This document shows positions 39,401-50,733 of a stretch of 64,000 nt of DNA, in pieces. The position numbers and the translations under genes were made by a program. Numbering within the stretch: the first letter of the stretch is position 1; every line of letters begins with the position of its first letter. A model generated the notes under the pieces. The model was not told the DNA's origin. It ran no database searches and was given only the letters and a program-made list of their open reading frames with translations. The stretch is from Hydractinia symbiolongicarpus (lineage: Eukaryota; Cnidaria; Hydrozoa; Anthoathecata; Hydractiniidae): positions 2,792,001 to 2,856,000 of the forward strand of contig NC_079876.1 in NCBI RefSeq assembly GCF_029227915.1, written 5' to 3'.

Positions 39401-42400
39401 TTAAACTTCTTTTATTCAGCGTCTCATCAAAAATGAAAATATTTTTAAATACTACAAGTCTCATGGGCTTTAGTGGTGAAATAATAATTTAAAAAATCGT
39501 TCGTGAAATGAGTTTACACCCTGGGTACTTTCTTTGTATACTTTTGACTATACGGGCCGAGTCCGGGATTTACTGGAAATCGCAGGTTTTCGTTTGCCCG
39601 CGATTAACCTTCTTTTATTCAGCGTCTCATCAAAAATGAAAACATTTTTGAAAACTACAAGTCTCAAGCGTTTTAGTGGTGAAAAGATAATTTGAAAAAT
39701 CGTTTTGGAAATGAGTTTACTCACAGGGTACTTTCTTTGTATACATTCGACTATACGGGCCAAGCCAGGGATTTACGGGAAATGGCGGGTTTTCCTTTGC
39801 CGGCGATTAAACTTCTTTTATTCAGCGTCTCTTCAAAAATGAAAACATTTTTGAAAACTACAAGTCTCATGAGCTTTAGTGGTGAAATAATAATTTAAAA
39901 AATCGTTCGGGAAGTGAGTTTGCACCCTGGGTACTTTCTTTGTATACCTTTGACTATACGGACCGAATCCGGGATTTACGGAAAATCGCAGGTTTTCGTT
40001 TGCTGGCGATTAAACTTCTTTTATTCAGCGTCTCATCAAAAATGAAAACATTTTTGAAAACTACAAGTCTCATGCGTTTTAGTGGTGAAAAAATAAATTA
40101 AAAAATCGTTCGGGAAATGAGTTTACTCCCTGGGTACTATCTTTGTATGCTTTTGACTATACGGGCCAAGCCCGGGATTTACGGGAAATCTCGGGTTTTC
40201 GTTTGCCGGCGATTAAACTTCTTTTATTCAGCGTCTCAACAGAAATGAAAACATTTTTGAAAACTACAAGTCTTATGCGTTTTAGTGGTGAAAAAATAAT
40301 TTAAAAAATCGTTCTGGAAATGAGTTTACTCACAGGGTACTTTCTTTGTATACATTCGACTATACGGGCCAAGCCCGGGATTTACGATAAATCGCGGGTT
40401 TTCGTTTGCCGGCGATTAAACCTCTTTCATTAAGCGTCTCATCAAAAATGAAAACATTTTTGAAAACTACAAGTCTCATTCGTTTTAGTGGTGAGAAAAA
40501 AATTTAAAAAATCGTTCGGGAAATGAGTTTACTCCCTGGGTACTTTCTTTGTTTACATTCGACTATACGGGCAAAGCCCGGGATTTACGGAAAATCGCGG
40601 GATTTCGTTTGCCGGCGATGAAACCTCTTTTATTAAGCGTGTCATCAAAAATGAAAACATTTTTGAAAACTACAAGTCTCATGCGTTTTAGTGGTGAAAA
40701 AATAATTTATAAAATCGTTCGGGAAATGAGTTTACTCCCTGGGTACTTTCTTTGTTTACTTTTGACTATACGGGCCGAGTCCGGGATTTACGGGAAGTCG
40801 CGGGTTTTCGTTTGCCGGCGATTAAACTTCTTTTATTCAGCGTCTCATCAAAAATGAAAATATTTTTAAATACTACAAGTCTCATGGGATTTAATGGTGA
40901 AATAATAATTTAAAAAATCGTTCGGGAAATGAGTTTACACCCCGGGTACTTTCTTTGTATACTTTTGACTATACGGGCCGAGTCCGGGATTTACGGGAAA
41001 TCGCAGGTTTTCGTTTGCCGGCAATTAAACTTCTTTTATTCAGCGTCTCATTAAAAATGAAAACATTTTTGAAAACTACAAGTCTCATGCGTTTTAGTGG
41101 TGAAAAAATAATTTATAAAATCGTTCGGGAAATGAGTTTACTCCCTGGGTACTTTCTTTGTATACTTTTGACTATACGGGCCGAGTCCGGGATTTACGGG
41201 AAGTCGCGGGTTTTCGTTTGCCGGCGATTAAACTTCTTTTATTCAGCGTCTCATCAAAAATGAAAATATTTTTAAATACTACAAGTCTCATGGGCTTTAG
41301 TGGTGAAATAATAATTTAAAAAATCGTTCGGGAAATGAGTTTACACCCTGGGTACTTTCTTTGTATACTTTTGACTATACGGGCCGAGTCCGGGATTTAC
41401 TGGAAATCGCAGGTTTTCGTTTGCCCGCGATTAACCTTCTTTTATTCAGCGTCTCATCAAAAATGAAAATATTTTTGAAAACTACAAGTCTCAAGCGTTT
41501 TAGTGGTGAAAAGATAATTTAAAAAATCGTTTTGGAAATAAGTTTACTCACAGGGTACTTTCTTTGTATACATTCGACTATACGGGCCAAGCCCGGGATT
41601 TACGGGAAATGGCGGGTTTTCGTTTGCCGGCGATTAAACTTCTTTTATTCAGCGTCTCTTCAAAAATGAAAACATTTTTGAAAACTACAAGTCTCATGAG
41701 CTTTAGTGGTGAAATAATAATTTAAAAAATCGTTCGGGAAGTGAGTTTACACCCTTTATACTTTCTTTGTATACCTTTGACTATACGGGCCGAGTACGGG
41801 ATTTACGGGAAATCGCAGGTTTTCGTTTGCCGGCGATTAAACTTCTTTCATTCAGTGTCTCATCAAAAATGAAAACATTTTTGAAAACTACAAGTCTCAT
41901 GCGTTTTAGTGGTGAAAATATAATTTAAAAAATCCTTCGGGAAATGAGTTTACTCCCTGGGTACTTTCTTTGTATACTTTTGACTATATGGGCCGAGTGC
42001 GGGATTTACGGGAAGTCGCGGGTTTTCGTTTGCCGGCGATTAAACTTCTTTTATTCAGCGTCTCATCAAAAATGGAAACATTTTTAAAAACTACAAGTCT
42101 CATGGGCTTTAGTGGTGAAATAATAATTTAAAAAATAGTTCGGGAAATGAGTTTACACTCTAGGTACTTTCTTTGTATACTTTTGACTATACGGGCCGAG
42201 TCCGGGATTTACGGAAAATTGCAGGTTTTCGTTTGCCGGCGATTAAACTTCTTTCATTCAGCGTCTCATCAAAAATGAAAACATTTCTAAAAACTACAAG
42301 TCTTATGCGTTTTAGTCGTGAAAAAATAATTTAAAAAATCGTTCAGGAAATAAGTTTACTTCCTGGGTACTTTCTTTGTATACATTCGACTATACGGGCC

Positions 42401-43077
42401 AAGCCCGGGATTTACGGGAAATCGCGGGTTTTCGTTTGCCGGCGATTAAACCACTTTCATTAAGCGTCTCATCAAAAATGAAAACATTTCTGAAAACTAC
42501 AAGTCTCATGCGTTTTAGTGGTGAAAAAATAATATAAAAAATCGTTCGGGAAATGAGTTTACTCCCTTGGTACTTTCTTTGTATACTTTTGACTATACGG
42601 GCCGAGTCCGGGATTTACGGGAAATCGCAGGTTTTCGTTTGCCGGCGATTAAACTTCTTTTATTCAGCGTCTCATCAAAAATGAAAACATTTTTAAAAAC
42701 TACAAGTCTCATGGGCTTTAGTGGTGAAATAATAATTTAAAAAATCGTTTGGAAAATTAGTTTACTCCCTGGGTACTTTCTTTGTATACTTTTGACTATA
42801 CGGACCGAATCCGGGATTTACGGAAAATCGCAGGTTTTCGTTTGCCGGCGATTAAACTTCTTTTATTCAGCGTCTCATCAAAAATGAAAACATTTTTGAA
42901 AACTACAAGTCTCATGCGCTTTAGTGGTGAAAAAATAAATTAAAAAATCGTTCGGGAAATGAGTTTACTCCCTGGGTACTATCTTTGTATGCTTTTGACT
43001 ATACGGGCCAAGCCCGGGATTTACGGGAAATCTCGGGTTTTCGTTTGCCGGCGATTAAACTTCTTTTATTCAGCGTC

Positions 43078-46000
43078 TCATCAGAAATGAAAACATTTTT
43101 GAAAACTACAAGTCTAATGCGTTTTAGTGGTGAAAAAATAATTTAAAAAATCGTTCTGGAAATGAGTTTACTCACAGGGTACTTTCTTTGTATACATTCG
43201 ACTATACGGGCCAAACCTGGGATTTACGGGAAATCGCGGGTTTTCGTTTGCCGGCGATTAAACCTCTTTCATTTAGCGTCTCATCAAAAATGAAAACATT
43301 TTTGAAAACTACAAGTCTCATTCGTTTTAGTGGTGAGAAAAAAATTTAAAAAATCGTTCGGGAAATGAGTTTACTCCCTGGGTACTTTCTTTGTATACAT
43401 TCGACTATACGGGCCAAGCCCGGGATTTACGGGAAATCGCGGGATTTCGTTTGCCGGCGATTAAAACTTTTTTATTAAGCGTGTCATCAAAAATGAAAAC
43501 ACTTTTGAAAACAACAAGTCTCATGGGCTTTAGTGGTGAAAAAATAATTTATAAAATCGTTCGAGAAATGAGTTTACTCCCTGGGTACTTTCTTTGTATA
43601 CTTTTGACTATACGGGCGGAGTCCGGGATTTACGGGAAGTCGCGGGTTTTGGTTTGCCGGCGATTAAACTTCTTTTATTCAGCGTCTCATCAAAAATGAA
43701 AATATTTTTAAATACTACAAGTCTCATGGGCTTTAGTGGTGAAATAATAATTTAAAAAATCGTTCGGGAAATGCGTTTACACCCTGGGTACTTTCTTTGT
43801 ATACTTTTGACTATACGGGCCGAGTCCGGGATTTACTGGAAATCGCAGGTTTTCGTTTGCCCGCAATTAAACTTCTTTTATTCAGCGTCTCACCAAAAAT
43901 GAAAACATTTTTGAAAACTACAAGTCTCATGCGTTTTAGTGGTGAAAAAATAATTTAAAAAATCGTTCGGAAATGAGTTTACTCCCTGGGTACTTTCTTT
44001 GTATACTTTTGACTATGCGGGCCGACTCCGGGGTTTACGGGAAATGGCGGGTCTTCGTTTGCCGGCGATTAAACCTCTTTCATTAAGCGTCTCATCAAAA
44101 ATGAAAACATTTTTGAAAACTACAAGTCTCATGGGATTTAGTGGTGAAATAATAATTAAAAAAATCGTTCGGGAAATGAGTTTACACCCCGGGTACTTTC
44201 TTTGTATACTTTTGACTATACGGGCCGAGTCCGGGATTTACGGGAAATCGCAGGTTTTCGTTTGCCGGCGATTAAACTTCTTTTATTAAGCGTCTCATCA
44301 AAAATGAAAACATTTTTGAAAACTACAAGTCTCATGCGTTTTAGTGGTGAAAAAATAATTTATAAAATCGTTCGGGAAATGAGTTTACTCACAGGGTACT
44401 TTCTTTGTATACATTCGACTATACGGGCCAAGCCTGGGATTTACGGGAAATCGCGGGTTTTCGTTTGCCGGCGATTAAACCTCTTTCATTTAGCGTCTCA
44501 TCAAAAATGAAAACATTTTTGAAAACTACAAGTCTCATTCGTTTTAGTGGTGAGAAAAAAATTTAAAAAATCGTTCGGGAAATGAGTTTACTCCCTGGGT
44601 ACTTTCTTTGTATACATTCGACTATACGGGCCAAGCCCGGGATTTACGGGAAATCGCGGGATTTCGTTTGCCGGCGATTAAACCTTTTTTATTAAGCGTG
44701 TCATCAGAAATGAAAACATTTTTGAAAACTACAAGTCTAATGCGTTTTAGTGGTGAAAAAATAATTTAAAAAATCGTTCTGGAAATGAGTTTACTCACAG
44801 GGTACTTTCTTTGTATACATTCGACTATACGGGCCAAACCTGGGATTTACGGGAAATCGCGGGTTTTCGTTTGCCGGCGATTAAACCTCTTTCATTTAGC
44901 GTCTCATCAAAAATGAAAACATTTTTGAAAACTACAAGTCTCATTCGTTTTAGTGGTGAGAAAAAAATTTAAAAAATCGTTCGGGAAATGAGTTTACTCC
45001 CTGGGTACTTTCTTTGTATACATTCGACTATACGGGCCAAGCCCGGGATTTACGGGAAATCGCGGGATTTCGTTTGCCGGCGATTAAACCTTTTTTATTA
45101 AGCGTGTCATCAAAAATGAAAACACTTTTGAAAACTACAAGTCTCATGGGCTTTAGTGGTGAAAAAATAATTTATAAAATCGTTCGAGAAATGAGTTTAC
45201 TCCCTGGGTACTTTCTTTGTATACTTTTGACTATACGGGCGGAGTCCGGGATTTACGGGAAGTCGCGGGTTTTGGTTTGCCGGCGATTAAACTTCTTTTA
45301 TTCAGCGTCTCATCAAAAATGAAAATATTTTTAAATACTACAAGTCTCATGGGCTTTAGTGGTGAAATAATAATTTAAAAAATCGTTCGGGAAATGCGTT
45401 TACACCCTGGGTACTTTCTTTGTATACTTTTGACTATACGGGCCGAGTCCGGGATTTACTGGAAATCGCAGGTTTTCGTTTGCCCGCAATTAAACTTCTT
45501 TTATTCAGCGTCTCACCAAAAATGAAAACATTTTTGAAAACTACAAGTCTCATGCGTTTTAGTGGTGAAAAAATAATTTAAAAAATCGTTCGGAAATGAG
45601 TTTACTCCCTGGGTACTTTCTTTGTATACTTTTGACTATGCGGGCCGACTCCGGGGTTTACGGGAAATGGCGGGTCTTCGTTTGCCGGCGATTAAACCTC
45701 TTTCATTAAGCGTCTCATCAAAAATGAAAACATTTTTGAAAACTACAAGTCTCATGGGATTTAGTGGTGAAATAATAATTAAAAAAATCGTTCGGGAAAT
45801 GAGTTTACACCCCGGGTACTTTCTTTGTATACTTTTGACTATACGGGCCGAGTCCGGGATTTACGGGAAATCGCAGGTTTTCGTTTGCCGGCGATTAAAC
45901 TTCTTTTATTAAGCGTCTCATCAAAAATGAAAACATTTTTGAAAACTACAAGTCTCATGCGTTTTAGTGGTGAAAAAATAATTTATAAAATCGTTCGGGA

Positions 46001-46323
46001 AATGAGTTTACTCACAGGGTACTTTCTTTGTATACATTCGACTATACGGGCCAAGCCTGGGATTTACGGGAAATCGCGGGTTTTCGTTTGCCGGCGATTA
46101 AACCTCTTTCATTTAGCGTCTCATCAAAAATGAAAACATTTTTGAAAACTACAAGTCTCATTCGTTTTAGTGGTGAGAAAAAAATTTAAAAAATCGTTCG
46201 GGAAATGAGTTTACTCCCTGGGTACTTTCTTTGTATACATTCGACTATACGGGCCAAGCCCGGGATTTACGGGAAATCGCGGGATTTCGTTTGCCGGCGA
46301 TTAAACCTTTTTTATTAAGCGTG
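43078..46323 (+). repeat. Tandem duplication of an 8-monomer block (1623 bp x 2)
   Basis: Bases 43078-44700 and 44701-46323 match at an offset of 1623 bp. Shared rare marks are GGGCCAAACCTGGG, GAAAACACTTTTGAAAAC, GGTTTTGGTTTGCCGG, GAAATGCGTTTACACC, TCACCAAAAATG and GCGGGTCTTCG. Small differences remain (TTAAAACTTTT against TTAAACCTTTT), so the copies are recent but not identical. Confidence 0.8.
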
Positions 46324-48345
46324 TCATCAAAAATGAAAACATTTTTGAAAACTACAAGTCTCATGCGTTTTAGTGGTGAAAAAATAATTTATAAAATCGT
46401 TCGAGAAATGAGTTTACTCCCTGGGTACTTTCTTTGTATACTTTTGACTATACGGGCGGAGTCCGGGATTTACGGGAAGTCGCGGGTTTTCGTTTGCCGG
46501 CGATTAAACTTCTTTTATTCAGCGTCTCATCAAAAATGAAAATATTTTAAATACTACAAGTCTCATGGGCTTTAGTGGTGAAATAATAATTTAAAAAATC
46601 GTTCGGGAAATGCGTTTACACCCTGGGTACTTTCTTTGTATACTTTTGACTATACGGGCCGAGTCCGGGATTTACTGGAAATCGCAGGTTTTCGTTTGCC
46701 CGCAATTAAACTTCTTTTATTCAGCGTCTCACCAAAAATGAAAACATTTTTGAAAACTACAAGTCTCATGCGTTTTAGTGGTGAAAAAATAATTTAAAAA
46801 ATCGTTCGGAAATGAGTTTACTCCCTGGGTACTTTCTTTGTATACTTTTGACTATGCGGGCCGACTCCGGGGTTTACGGGAAATGGCGGGTGTTCGTTTG
46901 CCGGCGATTAAACCTCTTTCATTAAGCGTCTCATCAAAAATGAAAACATTTTTGAAAACTACAAGTCTCATGGGATTTAGTGGTGAAATAATAATAAAAA
47001 AATCGTTCGGGAAATGAGTTTACACCCCGGGTACTTTCTTTGTATACTTTTGACTATACGGGCCGAGTCCGGGATTTACGGGAAATCGCAGGTTTTCGTT
47101 TGCCGGCGATTAAACTTCTTTTATTAAGCGTCTCATCAGAAATGAAAACATTTTTGAAAACTACAAGTCTTATGCGTTTTAGTGGTGAAAAAATAATTTA
47201 AAAAATCGTTCTGGAAATGAGTTTACTCACAGGGTACTTTCTTTGTATACATTCGACTATACGGGCCAAGCCTGGGATTTACGGGAAATCGCGGGTTTTC
47301 GTTTGCCGGCGATTAAACCTCTTTCATTTAGCGTCTCATCAAAAATGAAAACATTTTTGAAAACTACAAGTCTCATTCGTTTTAGTGGTGAGAAAAAAAT
47401 TTAAAAAATCCTTCGGGAAATGAGTTTACTCCCTGGGTACTTTCTTTGTATACATTCGACTATACGGGCCAAGCCCGGGATTTACGGGAAATCGCGGGAT
47501 TTCGTTTGCCGGCGATTAAACCTTTTTTATTAAGCGTGTCATCAAAAATGAAAACATTTTTGAAAACTACAAGTCTCATGCGTTTTAGTGGTGAAAAAAT
47601 AATTTATAAAATCGTTCGAGAAATGAGTTTACTCCCTGGGTACTTTCTTTGTATACTTTTGACTATACGGGCGGAGTCCGGGATTTACGGGAAGTCGCGG
47701 GTTTTCGTTTGCCGGCGATTAAACTTCTTTTATTCAGCGTCTCATCAAAAATGAAAATATTTTTAAATACTACAAGTCTCACGGGCTTTAGTGGTGAAAT
47801 AATAATTTAAAAAATCGTTCGGGAAATGCGTTTACACCCTGGGTACTTTCTTTGTATACTTTTGACTATACGGGCCGAGTCCGGGATTTATTGGAAATCG
47901 CAGGTTTTCGTTTGCCCGCAATTAAACTTCTTTTATTCAGCGTCTCACCAAAAATAAAAACATTTTTGAAAACTACAAGTCTCATGCGTTTTAGTGGTGA
48001 AAAAATAATTTAAAAAATCGTTCGGAAATGAGTTTACTCCCTGGGTACTTTCTTTGTATACTTTTGACTATGCGGGCCGACTCCGGGGTTTACGGGAAAT
48101 GGCGGGTGTTTGTTTGCCGGCGATTAAACCTCTTTCATTAAGCGTCTCATCAAAAATGAAAACATTTTTGAAAACTACAAGTCTCATGGGATTTAGTGGT
48201 GAAATAATAATTAAAAAAATCGTTCGGGAAATGAGTTTACACCCCGGGTACTTTCTTTGTATACTTTTGACTATACGGGCCGAGTCCGGGATTTACGGGA
48301 AATCGCAGGTTTTCGTTTGCCGGCGATTAAACTTCTTTTATTAAG
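45995..48345 (+). repeat. Tandem repeat of a 6-monomer block (~1215 bp), second copy partial
   Basis: Bases 45995-47209 and 47210-about 48345 match at an offset of 1215 bp. The order is CATTTAGCGTC, CATTCGTTTTAG, CGGGCGGAGTCC, GAAATGCGTTTACACC, TCACCAAAAAT and GGCCGACTCCGGGG. The block overlaps the end of the preceding 8-monomer repeat, so its units were built from the same variants. A related 4-5 monomer arrangement repeats again up to 49,500, where the LINE interrupts it. Confidence 0.65.
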
Positions 48346-49500
48346 CGTCTCATCAAAAATGAAAACATTTTTGAAAACTACAAGTCTCATGCGTTTTAGT
48401 GGTGAAAAAATAATTTATAAAATCGTTCGGGAAATGAGTTTACTCCCTGGGTACTTTCTTTGTATACTTTTGACTATACGGGCCGAGTCCGGGATTTACG
48501 GGAAATCGCAGGTTTTCGTTTCCCGGCGATTAAACTTCTTTTATTCAGCGTCTCATCAAAAATGAAAACGATTTTAAAAACTACAAGTCTCATGGGCTTT
48601 AGTGGTGAAATAATAATTTAAAAAATCGTTTGGGAAATCAGTTTACTCCCTGGGTACTTTCTTTGTATACTTTTGACTATACCGGCCGAATCCGGGATTT
48701 ACGGAAAATAGCAGGTTTTCGTTTGCCGGCGATTAAACTTCTTTTATTCAGCGTCTCATCAAAAATGAAAACATTTTTGAAAACTACAAGTCTCATGCGT
48801 TTTAGTGGTGAAATAATAATTTAAAAAATCGTTCGGGAAATGCGTTTACACCATGGGTACTTTCTTTGTATACTTTTGACTATACGGGCCGAGTCCGGGA
48901 TTTACTGGAAATCGCAGGTTTTCGTTTGCCCGCAATTAAACTTCTTTTATTCAGCGTCTCACCAAAAATAAAAACATTTTTGAAAACTACAAGTCTCATG
49001 CGTTTTAGTTGTGAAAAAATAATTTAAAAAATCGTTCGGAAATGAGTTTACTCCCTGGGTACTTTCTTTGTATACTTTTGACTATGCGGGCCGACTCCGG
49101 GGTTTACGGGAAATGGCGGGTGTTCATTTGCCGGCGATTAAACCTCTTTCATTAAGCGTCTCATCAAAAATGAAAACATTTTTGAAAACTACAAGTCTCA
49201 TGGGATTTAGTGGTGAAACAATAATTAAAAAAATCGTTCGGGAAATGAGTTTACACCCCGGGTACTTTCTTTGTATACTTTTGACTATACGGGCCGAGTC
49301 CGGGATTTACGGGAAATCGCAGGTTTTCGTTTGCCGGCGATTAAACTTCTTTTATTCAGCGTCTCATCAAAAATGAAAACATTTTTAAAAACTACAAGTC
49401 TCATGGGCTTTAGTGGTGAAATAATAATTTAAAAAATCGTTTGGGAAATCAGTTTACTCCCTGGGTACTTTCTTTGTATACTTTTGACTATACCGGCCGA

Positions 49501-49551
49501 ATGTGCCAAGTTTTCGCTAGTAGAAGTATCAGAGTCACGTACATTAGCAGC
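49501..49551 (+). other. Short 5' leader of the LINE
   Basis: About 50 bases lie between the satellite junction and the preferred ORF1 start. They are in frame with ORF1 and open, with an ATG at 49,501 in a poor context (C at -3, T at +4) created at or near the junction. I see no TATA box or clear internal promoter. The leader is short for a CR1-like 5' UTR, so the copy may lack its 5' end. Confidence 0.5.
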
Positions 49552-50634
49552 ATGGAAAATTTAACTAATACACCAATTGTAGAATTCATTGATACACCAC
49601 TTCGTAAAATTAGCTCGACTTCAGATATTCCTATAATTCTTGAAAGAAATGGAGTTAAAGAAAGTGATGAATCGTTTATAGACCGCATGTATTCAAACAT
49701 CAACTTACAAAAAATGAAAGGTGAGCTAATACACGATCTTAAAAACTACCTTGATGAATGTGTTAAAAATGTTGCTCTGTCAAACCGTCACGTTTCTACC
49801 GAATGGGATAGTAATAAAATGTTTAGTGTGTTGGAGGAAAGGATTTTATTTTTGGAAAAGGAAGTAAATGCCAAAAATGAAATGATACAAATGTTATTAG
49901 CGACGAAATCATCAACGCGTGACGACATACTACATAACTCTCATAGCTTCAACAAATTAAAATCTTGCGAAACAAACGAGAATTTTACAATTCCCAAGGA
50001 CACCGTTAAGGCAAAAATCATTAAACAGAGTTCCTTTATTCACGCAAATCGCTTTGAAAACTTGCCCATTGAAGAAATAATGGATGATGTAAATAGTGTT
50101 GCCAACGAAGTGCCGCATAAAACGCCGCGAAGGAGATCTGACAAAAAATCTAAAGTTACGCAAATAATTGGAGACTCGATTGTAAAAGAAGTGAAGGGCT
50201 GGAAACTTTCTTCAAACGAGAACAAGATTATAGTGAAATCCTTCTCTGGAGCCACGACTAAATGCATGGAAAGTTACGCAATACCAACTACGAACATGTC
50301 TCCCGATAAAATTATTATTCATTGTGGCACTAACGATCTTAATAGAATCGAAACCGATCAAATTGCTCAAAACATAGTAAAATTGGCTATTAAATTGAAA
50401 TCTGGTGAAAATAATGTAATGATATCGGGCATAATTCAACGAAAAGACAGACTAAATGAAAAGGTGATGGCAGTCAACAAATCTCTCGCTCATCTTTGCG
50501 AACAAAGAAACATCGGCTTTATCAATAATGATAATATAAACCCCGACTTGCATTTGAATAGAAGTCGCCTTCACCTAAATATGAAAGGGACTTCAATATT
50601 GTCTCGGAACTTTCTACAGGTGATTGAGGATTGA
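49552..50634 (+). CDS. LINE ORF1 protein with coiled coil and SGNH/GDSL esterase-like domain
   Basis: The protein is 360 residues from ATG 49,552, which has A at -3 and G at +4. The in-frame ATG at 49,501 sits at the satellite junction in a poor context. Residues about 88-118 (MFSVLEERILFLEKEV and following) look like a short coiled coil. A basic patch TPRRRSDKKSK lies at 191-201. Residues 203-360 resemble an SGNH hydrolase: block I IIGDSIV with Ser209, Gly233 in SFSGAT, Asn261 in CGTNDL, and His341 in LHLNMKG. The usual Asp three before the His is Ser338 here; Asp332 is nearby. No CCHC knuckle, RRM or PHD finger is evident. In the family, ORF1 proteins bind element RNA; the esterase role is unclear. 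The stop is UGA with C following, and the same frame stays open into ORF2, so read-through is possible. The frame is also open 20 codons upstream into the satellite, without an ATG. Confidence 0.88.
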   Translation: MENLTNTPIVEFIDTPLRKISSTSDIPIILERNGVKESDESFIDRMYSNINLQKMKGELIHDLKNYLDECVKNVALSNRHVSTEWDSNKMFSVLEERILFLEKEVNAKNEMIQMLLATKSSTRDDILHNSHSFNKLKSCETNENFTIPKDTVKAKIIKQSSFIHANRFENLPIEEIMDDVNSVANEVPHKTPRRRSDKKSKVTQIIGDSIVKEVKGWKLSSNENKIIVKSFSGATTKCMESYAIPTTNMSPDKIIIHCGTNDLNRIETDQIAQNIVKLAIKLKSGENNVMISGIIQRKDRLNEKVMAVNKSLAHLCEQRNIGFINNDNINPDLHLNRSRLHLNMKGTSILSRNFLQVIED

Positions 50635-50733
50635 CACAAAAAACCTGTCGAAATTTACGACACAGATCCACCGAACACTGCCTCAGATACTTTTGATTCG
50701 ACATATGATATTTTCACTCTACGTCGCAGTAAC
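50635..50733 (+). other. ORF1-ORF2 spacer, open in the shared frame
   Basis: These 99 bases are exactly 33 sense codons in the frame shared by ORF1 and ORF2, with no in-frame stop or ATG. The translation ends in IFTLRRSN directly before the ORF2 Met and the endonuclease start GHLNVNSLRNKF. A basic 'LRxxN'-like stretch just before GHLNxNS is, as I recall, common inside single-ORF or longer ORF2 proteins of related elements. The spacer may therefore be coding linker rather than untranslated sequence. This is inference. Confidence 0.55.

Larger units (their letters stand above)
1..49500 (+). repeat. Left satellite array, ~203-bp monomer
   Basis: This is a continuous head-to-tail array of a monomer of about 203 bp, roughly 244 copies by length, with no inversion seen. 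Each unit runs from GGGATTTACGGG through TTTGCCGGCGATTAAAC, AGCGTCTCATCAAAAATG, CTACAAGTCTCATG, TTTAGTGGTGAAA, TCGTTCGGGAAATGAG and CTTTCTTTGTATAC to ACTATACGGGCC. Small indels shift the phase slightly, for example a 202-bp first unit and an 11-bp loss near 7,066. Monomers differ at diagnostic sites: GCGTTTTAG or GGCTTTAG; GGCCGAGTCC or GGCCAAGCCC; CTTTTGAC or CATTCGAC; CGATTAAAC or CAATTAAAC. These variants recur in ordered blocks, which is higher-order structure. No host gene, RNA gene or other transposon is visible in these 49.5 kb. The monomer length is close to a nucleosome plus linker. A centromeric or pericentromeric role is plausible but inferred. Confidence 0.97.

Noticed and set aside
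1-49500. CRISPR array
   Set aside because: The whole 203-bp unit is repeated, with no short repeat separated by unique spacers, and the window is eukaryotic in character.
49441-49551. Extending LINE ORF1 upstream into the satellite
   Set aside because: The frame is open for 20 satellite codons, but the only start there is TTG at 49,441. The ATG at 49,552 has a strong context and fits the element boundary.
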